A stretch of 64,000 nucleotides of DNA from Pochonia chlamydosporia 170 (GCF_001653235.2 NC_035790.1:3968001-4032000); one strand, 5' to 3'. Counted from the stretch's first letter, positions 31,306 to 45,315 are shown. Notes: generated by a model from the letters alone, not told the origin. Program-made: numbers and translations.

Positions 31306-34300
31306 GCTGAGGAGGGGTGAAAACGACGTTGGGGCAGGGAGTGTTTGGATGATATAGGGTCTGGTCGAGCGTGAAGGCAGTAGGATGTAAAGAGACGGGG
31401 CCTTTTTATATAGAGACTCTTCTGTGATGAGTGTTCACTTGATGAAACATATCTCTGCTGTATGGGGTGCTTGGTACGATATTTCGACTCTCAAGAAAGG
31501 CGGTGGATCATTCTCACTATTTGGGCCTGTATTGCAATGCTTTAAGGACAATTGTTTACACTCTTCATCTTTTTGCATTTACATGTCTCAACTTGTCTTG
31601 TAATTATCTGACAGACGGCACATGTTGGCCTGTTATAATGCCATATGGAAGGAATTGCCGACGAAGAGCTCGAAGTAGCTGACATGTCAAGGTGGCTTCT
31701 TCGCTTATGTGCCTACACTTGTGCTGTCCACCATAAATTTCTTGCAACATACCTCGTAGTTACGGTAATGCCACCAGTCCATACCATTGTCCAGCAGTGT
31801 CGCCAGTCAGGGATTGTAACCAACCTAATGTCCGGCCCTTTTTGACCAGCCCGTCGTCATAACCCCCTCCAGTAGAGTTGGCACTGCTTACCCTAATAGT
31901 ACTCTGTAAGAATCATAGATCCTGCATGTCCAAGACTTAACCTATGAGAGGGAAATGCCTCGTGGGAGACAATGTCGCAGAAAACAGTGCAGCATGATGC
32001 GTGTCTGTGATTGAAGCATCGCCGACGTGCCGTGACGGGCAACCGTTTCAAAACATGGCGGTGATTCTGGGAGCTGAAATTGACGGGGCGGTCTTACGTT
32101 GCATCCTGGAGAAACTTGACGTGGTTTGACCTTCTTGATATCGAGGATGTGTGCTATTGGGTGTTTGGTGGTGAACATGGTCGGTACCATTCAATTTGCC
32201 GTCTTTGAAGACGTTGGGATAGTTGTGAGGGCGAGGAATTTTTGACCAAATTTGGCTGTGGATTAGATTGAAGTGCTGTCATATGTATGTGTCTATCACC
32301 ACAAGGCATGTTTCCACTGAGATAGAGAATCGCACCGGGAGCAACGCACGATACAACACAAGACTGATTCTCATGACATTGTATCCGCCCTTGCGGTACT
32401 GCATGACACGCCCGTCAACCACAGGACAAGAATATTCAACAGGTAAATAGCTACATATGTACCTTTTCAGCAACAGATACCCTATATCCATATCAATATC
32501 AATAGTGGCCTGATAGGACATGGACTTGATGCCGCTTCGTTGGGACTCTGGAAGTACAAATCTACCCTGTAGACAATACAAGTCTCAGTTCTGAGCCTAC
32601 CTCGCAATGTTCATTGATTGCGTAGATTTAAACCCTATAGGTTTATCCCGTATATTCCCAATGAAAGTGGCCCATATGAAGCTTCTTTCTCTCATTGTAT
32701 CTCGTATTGCTGATGACATCGGTTCATGCAAGCTTCTTTTCCCTTTCCTCTGTGGCGCGGGGCATGAGATGCTTAACACCACCACACGCTATTATGACGG
32801 GTGTATTCACTACAATTCACGCAAGACTATTGAATCAATATGACAGAATAACAAATACACAATATAACAAAACACTCAATGGGGAAGCCACTATCCTCAA
32901 ACAACCACCAGGTGGCAGCATCTCAAACTGCTCACCCCCAGGTATTTGTCAAACCACCAACAATACCGCAAGCCTCCCCATCCGAGTCATCACTCATCAC
33001 CCAGCAAACTTCTGCAACGCACGCGTCCAAGCAACAATACTCACACAAAAGGACATGGACTTGACAAGTACAGGCCACCAACCACACAATCCACGTAATA
33101 TCGCATACGGACCTGTGCCCTCCGCCATGGACCGTGCGTACTCGCGGACGGACATCCAATCTCGCCTGTTGGGGTATTGCACGTGTGAAATAGACTTATC
33201 TTGCTGCGGTGTCACAGACAATGGATGTCTTGAGTAAACAACCCACGACCGCGACCAATTCATGTGTTCCCTTCCGTAGGGTTATCACATTTCATTGTTC
33301 TATTCACGTGGGCTGGGTGCGAGCAGGTATCCACGATCTGGCATTTACTCCGTATTGTGGATAGATTCAATCAATGCCGTGCCGTGCCTTATTCGAAAAG
33401 CAAGTGACATATTCAACTCAGCTCTGCGCTTGGTCCAAGGAGCACTGTCGATCTCTCCCAAATACCGTGGAGGACACGATGCTCCTTATTAGACAGCTAT
33501 TCAGCCATACACCAGGCGGTACGGCCCGTGTCAAAAATGTAGATGTACTTTTTAAGGGCAAAAAAGAAGAGGCATCTCAAGCCAAAAATCACGGCAGGCG
33601 GCGTGCGAAGACTTTCGGGCTTCACAAAGCAGGAAACATCAAAGTACGGAGTAGTGGTGGTAGTGATCCGCCAGCCATCCATCCAGCCATCCAGCCACAG
33701 TGATACATATTTCCTCCGGCCTTTCCTCCGGATCGTATCTTCGACGCCTAACACAGTTAATTGGTGACTCCAATGGGAACGCTCGTTGAGGAATTCCCGG
33801 CGTCTTGGAGTGTAGGGGTCAACCGGCATGCTGGTTCTTTGCCCCCCGGCGGGTTGATAGGGAAATTACAGAGCATAGTTCTGGTAGACCACTTTGAACC
33901 ACGGATGGACGGATGGGTTGATTTGGAACCACCGGGGAACCTTGCCGCCATGACTAACAGTCCGTTTCTATTCTTCTTCCTGGCGAAACAAGCACGGGTA
34001 ATTGTTGTGCTCCGCAATACTTCATTATTCCATGAGACATCACACACCCTGCCCCTGATGAGGACCATTTAATGAGCAAAACGTTGTTGGTTAGGTTCGT
34101 CATAGCAGGGTAAGTGCTCCGCAGACGTACAGTGCTGTAAACTAGTCAGGGAGACCAAGTCGGTGTTGATTGACGCCAGACAGGGTACTTCCGTTCTCCC
34201 CGGAGCAAGCACACATCCCACGAATTTGGAAAGCAGCAAACTGCAGGCGTTTTCGCAAAACGAGGCAACAAGGGTAGTAGCCTGGCGCTTGGGACGGGCA

Positions 34301-37300
34301 GAATATTTGGGACGCAGGGTTTGAACGCCAGCCGGAGATGCTAGTGTCCCATACAAAGAAAATAACACACAAACTTATGGAGTACACACTCCATGGGGTA
34401 AAATTGTTGTTGTGCCTGGCAACAAAGCAAGAAGCAGGCGGCGTATGTATGTACATACATAACTACGGCGCTCCACTCCGTACTAAGCCAAAGACTGTCT
34501 GCACCCGACTTCTTGGTTATTGTGGCGGCGGGCAACGGCTGATACGATGCCATCTGGGGACGGGACGAGACGAGACGCGATGAGACGCCAACGCTGGGAT
34601 CTAGGAAGTTCGAGTTTGACGCCATGGCAAACCACCGAGGTAACACATCTCGGGTAAAGAGAAAACTTTGCGCCGCTCCTAATCGTGATGTTGGCGGTGT
34701 CCGTCAACAGGTAGCAATGTGCATACGGAGTAGGCAGGTGTGCGCTGGCAAGATTGCAATTTTGAGTGTCAAAGTTGCCAGAAACGAAGACTCAATATGT
34801 ATGAAACTGGCGGGTACAACATTGTCCGACTGACCGCTGTGCTGCTATCAGTTATTAGTTCACTGCATGCAAGTGATTACCCGACCTGTACCACATTGGG
34901 CCGGGTCACTGTTGTTCCTGGAGATGCATGCACACAGAAGCTTGCCGGCTGTCTGCCATCGACGAACCGACATATGCGCTGCTCTGCATTCCCATGTGGC
35001 CAATGTCATAAATCCTGGGTCTGATTTGTAAGGAGCATTTACTGTACTCCGTACTTGCAGACATGAAAACTTTTGTAAGTGTCAATTCGGTTCGGAGCCC
35101 CGTGGCCCACCCAACCGGTTGGGGATGAACAGGTTTGACGAACGGTTGAGTTGGGTTGGCTATGCCGGCCTCCATTCGGGGCCGACAGCTAGAGTATTCC
35201 GTAGTTTTTGGACCTCCATGTTTGAAACAAAACGAGGTCATTGAGTCAAGGGCTCGAGCCATCTCTTGAAACCGCACCCGGCTTCAGCCAATGGAGATGG
35301 TGGCGAGTATTGTGGTCTAGACAAGAGGATGATTTGAGTAAGTAGTGCTTTGCTTTCTCGACAGACCTTTGCCACCCAGATTGACTTAGCAGAACGCTTT
35401 GATGCATCGTGAATGAATCGCCTGTGCATGCCTTGGCGCACAATAGTCGACAGTGAGCGCAGATCAGTGAGTCTGTGACATTCATGTGCAGGTGGACGGT
35501 CGCTGCAAGCTGTTTGAGGGGATGGGGATGGGAATGGAGACGGGGAAGTAACAAGGGCGGGTGGCGCACCGGGCCGCATCCCGTTGGTTCCTTGATCTCT
35601 TCATGAGTCCATGGCGATCTGCGATTGGCTAAATAGGCCATCACTGGTTGTGACCGCTTCCTTGCAAACATTGTTATGTATGTGTGTGCATGCTCCCCGT
35701 CCTTGCTGAAGAAGCAAATTCCCCATCTTGCCCATCGCGTACCTGAATCGTCCGTCTGCCATTTACCTGAGAACGAAGCGGGGCCCATAGATTCGTCCAT
35801 CTTTTTTTTCTTACTTGGTTTCAGCCTTCAAGTACAGGTAAAATTGGTAATTTCCAAGAAACCTTAGTTGGCCCCGCTGGCAACCGGAAACGACACAGAA
35901 ACCTCGGGTAACTTGAACGAAGGGACCTGAACCTGGAGTACAGAGTAGAAACGTTCCATTGTGGATTGTCGGTCCCCAAATGGTCTGGCGGATCTGCCTC
36001 CCGCCTCGCCTCCCGCGCTGCTTCTCTTCCCTCAACCCGCTCGGACCGGTAATCAGTCTGGTGCAGTGGGGGCTGGCAGATATCGGCGGATGCCAATTAC
36101 TCGTTGTGCCTCGATTTGCATTTGGTCAGAAGTCCTCTTGTCGTTGTCCTGTGTCAGTTGGGTTGGTGCATGGTCCAGGTCTTGACGGGACAGGCGGTCA
36201 AAAACCAGAGCTGAATAATGACATCCGGAGCTGACTTTTCGACAGCATCCGATCCTCTTCACATGTCCTATATCGTGTCAAGGAGTCAATCCCGCCGTTT
36301 GTTTTGTCAGACTGTGACGGTGCCATGCGCCCAGCTTGACGCAGCCCTTTTGCTTTGTCCCATACTCTCGTAAGCTCCCAGTAAAGCCAGTAACCGCCAC
36401 TTGCCTCCCCAGAGGTCTGGGAAATGGAAGAGTCGGTGTTCTTCGAATGTTGGATGGCTCGACATGGTTCCTTCGTCAATGTGCCTCAGTCTGGAAAAAT
36501 TATGACTCAACCTGAGATTTGGATTAGGGCAGATTCGCAGTCCGGCTGGTTTGGGGTAAAAAACGTGGTCAGACTCTGATCCGGCCGTAATGCATTGCGA
36601 CACTGGCCTGACCAACTTACGCCCCCCTTGGCCTGTATCACGTACAGTACAGTAAGCTCACAAAATTCGGTTTCAACAATCAACAAAGCCTCAAGGGCTA
36701 TTATTATGTCGTGGCCCGGATAGTAGCAGCCTAGCAAAGGCACAAAATCGGCCGTGTTTCCCTCGTGGCAAACACCACCAGTTTGGACTGTCAGCCCTGC
36801 GTCGCCGAAACCAGCTGTAGCAATGCAACCTTGACATGAGGTGCAGGTATCTCTTTGTCTCTCTGCTGCGTTGGGTGCAAAGAGGACCCGACGCACACCA
36901 TAAACTTGCTTCTAATCCGGGCTTACTTTTGCAATGTCGGAGCATAATACCTATGAATAGAACAACGCGTCGCACAGTATCCAAGACGAACGAGTAGTGG
37001 TGCTGCTTCCTCCAAGCGCCGTAACATCGGTTGTAATTTTTAGGATTGGCAAAGGAGAAGAATACTCCATAGCAGCCTGTATGGTTGCTATCTCAAGTGA
37101 TCCAACGCAAGGTGCAAGGCCCCCTTTCATTATGCGACTGCCCAAAGGTCGTAAATACGAACAGAGAATTGGCTGCTGGACCAAACTGTTCTTGGCCATA
37201 AAACATTTATGAGAGATCACGTCCAGGCCATACAGTACTCGTACATTGGTATAGGCTTTTGGCAACGCAATGTGGCAGCCTTTGGACCGCCGGGGATATG

Positions 37301-40300
37301 CTGTCGTTTGCTTGTCCCTGGGCCTTCAATCTGCTGCACGGCATTGGGGACGTTGATTACAGAGAGTCTTAGCCGGTGGCTCATCAGTTACGTGAACTGG
37401 TGCTGAATAGACCACGCAAGACGCATGTGGCATCTGTATTGTCAATGAAGGGAATCGCCCGCAAACTCTCCGAAGGTTCCATGTTGCTTGGATGTCGGCA
37501 CAGCGATACTGTGCTGTATCCGGAAGCAATAAATAATCCCGCCAACCTAAATCAGCAGGCAGCCGGATAAACTTTCATGGGCGTTGGCCGGAAAGCGGGT
37601 CAATGGAGGATAATGAGTTGTGAATAGGCTCAATGGTGAAGCCTGAATGGGTGTCTTGGTGTGGCTGAGAAAGCCCTCACCATCCATCCTTCATTCGTTT
37701 TGACGGCAGCCTTCGGAGAATATTGTGTCAACATTTTCCATAACGGCGCAAATCATGCTTCATCCACCGGTGGGAGTGGCATAATGTTCGGCTCATCGCG
37801 TATTCTGTACTTTGTCGGACACAGAAAGGATGCACTCTTCCGAGCCATCGCCGTAGCCCACCGAAGCCACATAACGAAGGAATGTCGTCAACGGGCCGAG
37901 CACCATCTGCACTGTGTGTGTATTCTTGAGAGTGTCCATGTCGCGTTACCTGCTCCCTGCGATGGCTTTGGTGTTGAGACGGTGTTCCAGCTGCTCCTTT
38001 GGCTCCTTTAGTTCCTTTTGCTCTGTCGCAAGTTACCATCGGCCCGTGCTTGGTCCAGTCTCTAGATCTTGTTTTGCACCCATCTAGTCTTGACTCGTGC
38101 CCAGTCGATGAGCAGCATGCATGGTTATCCCACAGCCTGCGAGCTATCAGATTCCAACTGTAACACCACACAATCCTAATGTCTTGGTTGCTTTTTCTTT
38201 GACTGTTCATCTCAAACCGAACTCAAGTTGTGCCACAGTCCGATCGTTGCCAGCAAACATGGTAGCGTTCGAGGACATTGCTGCTGTCCAGCCCGACACT
38301 GCACCTCCGACGCCACGAAATGCCCGTCACCCCTCGATGTGGCAGACGGGGTCTTTGTTCTATTACTGTCCCACACCAACTTTGTGCTCTAAAAGCGGCT
38401 GGGGCAACAAAAACAATGATTGCGGAACAGGACAATACAACAAAGGTCAGATCGAGCGGCCGCTGCGCAATAAAAAGAACAATCTGCATCATATGCCCCA
38501 GCTTGTCCTAAATTGAATGATAATGTGGCATCAGGTTTCCAGGTGTACGGTTCAACTCATGGCTCAGGTTTGCCTTTCTGGTGTGCACATACAGTGCTTC
38601 CTCTTCATTTCGTAGCCCACCCCATGCGTACTATTGGGATGAAGGCTTACCCCGAAACGGGGCCAGTTCTTGGAGGCAAGACCCTGCTATCGATTTTTCC
38701 GTGTCTTTGCTTACCCCGGTCGGTTGCGGCCCCGGAAGCTAGGAAGCGGTCTGCCGTGGACGAGGGTAACAAATTTGTCGGTAACGAGAATGTGGGCAAT
38801 TGAGCGAGATAAGAAAAAGCAACCACGCAGCGCGGCAACCCAAAGCAAGTTTTGGAATTATGTGTACCCAGCCAGTTGGCACGACTCAGAGCGGCCCTTT
38901 GTTGGTTGTCGATGGCCATGTATTCTCCAGGTTGGCCAAATCGCTCACATGTTTCTTCTCTCTTTGCTCGCAATGGGCATCGAGATATTGCATGTATGAT
39001 AAGCCTCACAGGCCAGCCTAATTCGGTAAAAGTGCATGGTAGGTCAACGGCCCTGATGCATGCTGTGTTGGGACAAACAAATATCAACCAATGCAGAATT
39101 GCAAGGAGTTATTGTTTGCTGTTTGTTTCTCGGTTACCCTGATCTGCATTGTTAAACACCGCAAACATGATAAGCATGGCCAGTGTACGGCACTGTACTG
39201 GACTGCACGTACCAGACGCTACTATACCATATCCTGGTAGTCGGTAAACGCGCAAAAGCAGAGAGAGTCGGCAAGGCTTGCTTCAAGAGGTAACAAACGA
39301 ATTTCTGGTATTGTCGCAGGAGAGTGGTGGGATGGTTACTTTCTATTCGGTGTGTCCTCCGGGCGCGGTCAACAAGAACAGCGTGAGCCAATGGTGGGAG
39401 GCCGTTTCATTGTATTGGATGAGAACAACGGTTGGGTGTGGTGATGAATGTTGAAGCGGTCAGAATTGCACAACACCGCCATTCCCCGACTCTCCGTAAT
39501 GGCAGTCACTAACCATGACTCCCTGGCGGGCCGTGTTGGCGTTTGGGCGTTTTGGGCGCGCTCGAGCTGTCAGTTCGGTCGAATTTGGGGAGCCGGGAGT
39601 CAAATTCCGTGGTCTGGCAAGGCCAGGCAAGACCTGGGCTGACCCGGCACCCTTGGCACAATCATGCTGCATTGGGCGAGAATGCGAGAAATGTGAGATT
39701 GTGCGATTGAGAGATTGTCTCTGACTGTGCCAGCTGGTCGGTCGGACTGCGTTGCACCTTCACGCCCAGTCCATGCTCCATGCTCGAACACGCCCCTGCA
39801 ACACCCAGACACGCACGCCCTTGAATGTGCCTTCCCCGTCAAGTTGAGTGTTCCTTCCGCCACCTTTGTTTCTTCTTGCCCCTTTCGGAGGCAGCTCAGG
39901 TAGCGTCCTCCGTTGCTCCTTCCGTGCACGCCCTCTTCACCCCCCATCCCAAGACTGTCACCCCAGATGATTCACACATGTGCCGTGATGCTTGATTATA
40001 TATGCCTTGGGCGGTTGCCTGCTCCTCTCTCGCGTCACCGACTCTGTCAACTCTTGATTAATACCCTCAGTCGTCCGACCACAGAGACTTGAGAACTTTT
40101 CATCTTCACCAACTTCAACCTTTGTTGTCGTGAACGCTTCTTCTACGTAACCATAACCGTCACCTTCGCTGGCAGTGCGGTATTCAAGTGCCTGTCACAA
40201 GCGTATTGTGTGCTGCTTAAGAGTCAGACGTTGGCACTTACAACCCTGGAAGAGTCTCACTCCAGCCCCGAGCCGGAAACTCTTCGCCCACCATCTTCCC

Positions 40301-40603
40301 CCCAAGGGAACGACTAGTTGAAAGCTAACGCGGTTCCGGCCCCCGACGGACCCATCCAGCCGAGGGACCAGATAAACAGTCACAACCGAGTCAACGCTCG
40401 GCATCTGTGATATTATATTATCTCTGCCTTACCTCCTCCCGATTCTAACTGTCGAATAACGTATCTATCCATCGGCAGCGACTACCGTTTACGAGAGCTT
40501 CTACAGCCCAACAAAGACAACTGACACAATACCAACTTGGACCAGCATTTGCAAACAAGTTATACTACACTCAGGACAACCAGTATTCACACAGCAAAAC
40601 ACA
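31306..40603. other. Gene-poor region of about 9.3 kb
   Basis: No supportable gene on either strand. The open frames are all short (mostly 60-180 codons), overlap in opposing frames and lack domains. The weakly protein-like ones are minus-strand frames at about 32930-33260. The recurring 9-mer is concentrated here: TACTCCGTA at 33346-33354 and 35045-35053, TACGGAGTA at 33645-33653 and 34724-34732, TATGGAGTA at 34376-34384 and its complement at 37063-37071. From about 39960 to 40600 the DNA is C+T-rich and probably the long leader of the next gene. No transposon ends or target-site duplications were recognised. Confidence 0.5.
31403..31412 (-). promoter_or_regulatory. TATA-box-like element of the secreted-protein gene
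   Basis: The minus strand reads TATATAAAAA, about 98-107 bases upstream of the ATG at 31305, a plausible core promoter distance for a filamentous fungus. Sequence match only. Confidence 0.55.
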
Positions 40604-41074
40604 ATGTACGGCTCCTACGGGTCGTATAGCTCTATGAGCGCTATGTCGGCGCCTCTAGATATTCCTTTCAACAACATTCGAAATCAAGACTCAACATGCG
40701 CCTTCCCATCTTGGCCTCGGCGCTCGTCACTATCAGAATCTGAGCATGAGGAGCCGCGCGCCACCTCATATCTTTCGGACGATGACCTCTTTCTTTCCGA
40801 TCCTTTTGATGATGATGTGCGAAGTGTGTCCAGCTCCAGCAGTTCATCGTCTCCATCGACGGCAGTGATGAACTCACCACCTCGCATCTCTGACGAAGAG
40901 TTTCTTCGCCTAGAGTGTGAACGAGTTGCTCGACAGAAGGAGTTTCTACGACAGGTCAAGCTGGAAAAGGAGCGCCGCCGACAAGCTGCACTACGTTCCC
41001 GAAGAAGCAGTCCCAAGAAGAGCCCCAAGCTGAAGCACGCATCACTGACGACTATCACCGAGTCCAGCGAGTGA
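40604..41074 (+). CDS. Hypothetical 156-residue Ser-rich/basic protein
   Basis: A frame of 156 residues starting MYGSYGSYSSMSAMSAP. It has a Ser/acidic middle (DDDLFLSDPFDDD then an eight-serine run) and a basic, helical C-terminal part, SDEEFLRLECERVARQKEFL followed by KLEKERRRQ, which reads as a single coiled-coil-like helix. A lysine-serine tail (SPKKSPKLKH) ends the protein. The ordered acidic patch plus charged helix suggests a conserved fungal protein rather than a chance frame, but I do not know its function; a nuclear or scaffold role is speculation. An intron with good signals lies 44 bases after the stop, supporting transcription on this strand. The leader is long and pyrimidine-rich, and the gene stands alone between two gene-poor regions. 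Confidence 0.75.
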   Translation: MYGSYGSYSSMSAMSAPLDIPFNNIRNQDSTCAFPSWPRRSSLSESEHEEPRATSYLSDDDLFLSDPFDDDVRSVSSSSSSSSPSTAVMNSPPRISDEEFLRLECERVARQKEFLRQVKLEKERRRQAALRSRRSSPKKSPKLKHASLTTITESSE

Positions 41075-41117
41075 AGTCTGCTTCTTCTTTCTCATCAACA
41101 CTTGGCATGATACTTCG

Positions 41118-41189
41118 GTAAGTAGTGTTGACGCGTCCCTGCGCACACTTTGACACGCATTCGTTCTGACTTACACTCGGTTTTCACAG
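41118..41189 (+). other. Probable 3'-UTR intron of the 156-residue protein gene
   Basis: The donor GTAAGT is at 41118, TCTGACTTAC serves as a branch-like site and the acceptor TTCACAG ends at 41189, 72 nt in all. It lies 44 bases past the stop codon, so the spliced mRNA would keep an exon junction close behind the stop. Confidence 0.6.
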
Positions 41190-41950
41190 GCATGGCATTC
41201 ATTCTACTTGACACCCCACACACCACTTTCTTCAATACCAGACATTTTTTTAGTCTTAATACCCCACACTACTGGTAAAGCGGCCGACGAGGCGCCAGCC
41301 CTCTAAGCAAACGCGTTCCAAAGAGCTGTCTCGTTGAAAACAGCATATGAGTCCATCATCAATACGAACCTCAGCTTACACGAACCCGCGCGCCTCCAGT
41401 TGCTTATTCGCACACACCGGAATTTGTTCGCCCAGTCGGAGATGCGTTGCAGCCGCTGGGCGGTTGGTCACCGATGTCGCAGCCACAAGAAATGACGACA
41501 GCTGCATTGCCTGCGAGTACGACAACCAGACAACACCTTGGCATTTGGCGGTGCATGGATGGTGGAAAAAGTCGGCGAGTGCAACATGGCAACAAAGCGG
41601 TCAGCAAACGAATCTCCGGCGGGTGACGCGCGATAAGCCTGTGATAGGTGGGGATGCTGCCCAACCACATCTGCAAACCGAGGGCAAGGCAGCGCGCCTG
41701 AGTCACAGGGCAAACACGAGCAAACAACTGGCTGTGGACAACCTGCGAGCAGCCTGTGAGCAAGCTGAGAACAGGCAGGTGTGCCATTGCTTGAAATCAA
41801 GCGACCAGCCTTGAGTCTTGGGGTTTTCGGAAGCTGGAAACGGGTCTGCCCGGGAACAGCCACGGTCCAAGGCGAAGTCCAAGTCTGGCCAGTACCGAGG
41901 CGGATCCGCCCCACGCTTCGGAAGCCGTGGTGCCCATGGGATCCCGCGGT

Positions 41951-41990
41951 CTCTCTCTCTCTCTCTCTCTCTCTCTTGTCACACACACAC
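41951..41990. repeat. Compound microsatellite (CT)13 then (AC)5
   Basis: (CT)13 occupies 41951-41976, followed by TTGT and an alternating CA/AC run to 41990. Pure and therefore probably young and length-variable. Confidence 0.9.
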
Positions 41991-43109
41991 ATCTCTGGTA
42001 TGCGGCAACATTTGCCAGACCAGACACATGCTGCAACCTTGGGCTTGCACGGGATCCCCCATCCTGAAGGTCAGAGGTCAGATGGCCCGCGGCCGAAGAT
42101 GTTCCGGCCTCCGGTTCTAGCTTCATTTCACAGACACTTTCACATTCAATCACATTCTGATGCCCAGCTGTGCTGGGTTTCACGTGCCGGCTTCCATCAT
42201 TGATCTTTGGTTGCACCGACACACCATTTCTTCGCACCGACACTGTGGTCTCAACGATCCAAGTGCCGGCTATCTAGCATCGATATCCCTTTCCATATTA
42301 TTGTTCTAATTTCCTTCCATTCTCCATAATTCTCCTTGTCCATTTTTGGATCCCTTTCACATGTCAAACACCTTTACTCAACAAACGGGTGTTTGATGTT
42401 TACATTATTATCATGTTCTTCTTTCACATGCCAATTTTGTATTTCAGCGAGCTTTCATCGTCAGCGTCATGCATTTCATAACATAGTCATAGCGGGCATC
42501 TCATTTTCGAAGCGGGAACATTCGGGATTACAGAAAAAGTCGCATTGCGATAGCATCGGTATAGAACACGAGGTGGAGCAGGACACACGTTGCCTCAGAG
42601 GCATCGGCGCTTAGTACAGGATACCATTTTGACGTGGCCTTGTTCGTCATCAAGACGACTGCCACTTGAGTTTCTTTGGCATGGATGGATATAGTAGATA
42701 GGTCTGCATGACGGACATTTATATAGCCTGCTTCGCAGAGATACCCCCTTGCAATTACACTCTTATCTTTTCACCATCGAGTGCCTTGACTTATCGTGAT
42801 GGGATGTCCTTTGATGTAGCATGTCAGCCGTCAGCTTCAGACTGCAATACTGGATACTCCGTGCTCATGGCGGTTTCCTGTGTGTGTTACTCGGTGACTT
42901 TGCACTTTGCCATCCCATTACTTACATGGAGGGGAGGAATGTTACAACCCCAATTTCATGGTTGAAACTCATGATAACTTGCTCTGAACGTAATAGCCAA
43001 CTAATGCCAACATGCTCACCCACTCGCCTGATACAAGTATTCAATATTCGTATTACATTGACAACGGATGCCCATCACATTCCACAATTAGGTCACAGAA
43101 CAATGTAGT

Positions 43110-45170
43110 TTGCAAAATTCCCTCTCAAGTATCTGAGCCCTAACAAAATTCATGTCTCTCACGGATACTGCACTCTATGTACACGGACGATACCGCCTGG
43201 TTATGCTGATCCCGACTGGTCAGCTTCTCAGGTAGCGAAAACAAGAAACGGCTTCCTCCGGGCTGTTACCTGAGAGCGTGACCGGGTACATTGGACTTCG
43301 CTTGTCCGTGGCTTAGAAGCCAATTAGTCTATGATGGATGAGCTGTATCTGCGTGGAATAAAACCTTCCTCATGAAAGTACATCAGCTGAGGGAACGCAT
43401 ATCAACGCGACTTCCAATCCTGTTGGCGTACTATTCATGGGTAATCTTTTGTTTGAAGTTCTGCTCACCTGGTGACAAATACATTTTTGTCTGGTCTAAG
43501 GGTGAATAAAGAGTTGCCTTACAGTTCATATTTGTATATACAGTCTGACCGATTTCTATCATCACGCAAAGCTCTATAAATCTCTTTTTTTTTTTGTCTT
43601 GCCATCTTCTTTTACAAGTAAGACTAACACGTGCTGAACAGGCGGTTCAACGACATCGTCAGCATTTCCAAGTAAAGTCTTTCACAGAAGAAAGAGAGTA
43701 AACTTCAATACTATTTCATCTGACGTTACTTTTATCGCATGACACGGAGCATAGAACGTGTTAATGATACCTAATGTATCAGATAACGGTGCCACAAGTA
43801 TAGGTGAAACAAGGGCTCGACTAATAACGGAAATATCTGCTTCATCTAGTCGTTATCACGGCTCTTGCTTAGCATTACCCAAGTGAATTGGCGCTGGTAT
43901 TGTCTGTTCTAGTTCGTTCCCTTGACAGACGCTGACTTGATAGACGTAAAACTTCTTCATCCACATACTACCGATGCTGCATAGCATATACGATCTGATA
44001 CGTACAATTCTTTGGCGCACATGGGTTTTTAAAGCCTTTCCGCTCCATATTTGTTGTGAAATGCTGAGCCTTGTAACATGGCATGCTAGCGAGTTTGCAA
44101 CAAGTTCTAGCCTTCGACTACAACTTTAGTATTCCTTTTTCAGTGGTATACCAAATTCGGTCAATATACTGCCATCTAGAATCTGAGGCCTGTGAGCGCA
44201 ACATGAATACTGCAATACGATGGCTTTGATACTAAACTCCTCAAATGCGGTCACGGGATCAAAAGACGTACGATCTCCTGCGCCTGCATCTACACCTCGA
44301 TAATATGCGTGATAGCTCCGATAATTCCACCGTTATCATGTCCGTCCACTATCCATGGTCAACACGTCAACATCAAGGTCTGTGTCACTCTTTATAGCTG
44401 CAATTGTCTAATTCCTCGTCTATCAGACAGTTAAAGAAGACACGGGCGTGCTAGTTGTAGCCAGGTGAAAAGATATTGCGAATAAGTCCATCTCAACGAG
44501 AACGAGCTTGGTATTACACACCCTATCTAGCGATTAGTCGTATTATTAGTGTAGCTTCTCTGTATGAGAAATGCTTTTACGATGAACAGAATATCCGATT
44601 TATGATAAGTCGTCGTCTGCAGCTTAATACTGCAGGGAACGCGTAACCACGTTAGCTTCCGTCATGAGGCATCAGACTTACTATTTCAGTTTGAGATATC
44701 CTTTGTGTGTGATATGGCCTGTTGGACCCGGTGCCTTTCACAACGTACACTGAGTATCAGATAAATATTCTGACAAGGTCGCGATATTCAACGAGAACAT
44801 ATACGTTAGTCAGGTTATTGCCACTGGAGGCAAAGCCGCGCTGATTGACAAAACCGGAAACTAAATTACATACACGTTACGAGCGTAATTATAATTCTCC
44901 CGTCCAAATTCGTGCCGTCACTCTACGGTCTAACAGCAAGCACGGCTTTACTCCCAACGGCCCGTACACAAATTGAAGCATCTACTAAATAAATGCAATC
45001 TCCACGAGCGCCTCTAGCTAATCCATCATCAATACGAGCAATAATCCAATATTACCAGAGTCCAACCAACCAATTTCATCTTCAACATGCCACCAATGCT
45101 CAGCCAAGCATGGCCCATGTCAGCGGCTCAGATCACAATGTGATACTTCACCACCCACTACGCTGTTAGT
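43110..45170. other. Stop-rich, AT-richer block without open frames
   Basis: Over about 2 kb no frame of even 60 codons is open on either strand. Hand counts of four 60-base lines gave 42-50% G+C, while the neighbouring genes are clearly richer. CpG sites are still present, so if RIP acted here it is old or partial. No terminal repeats or transposase remnants were recognised. It may be a decayed mobile element or simply unconstrained DNA. Confidence 0.5.
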
Positions 45171-45315
45171 CGGACATGTCTTACCTCGTTCTATTCTCAG
45201 CTTATGGTACCATGACCAACACCTGGCACCAGCGTCTAAATATAAGTTTTTCTGTCATAATGGATGCCCTCGCAGGTAATACCAACTCGCCAAGCCGGAC
45301 TCCACTTACACAACG

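Noticed and set aside
32695..33263. Opposed frames near 33 kb, including a possible minus-strand intron GTGAGT...TTGCAG
   Set aside because: Joining the pieces gives no recognisable protein, and the plus frame of 180 codons is equally featureless; kept only as part of the gene-poor region.
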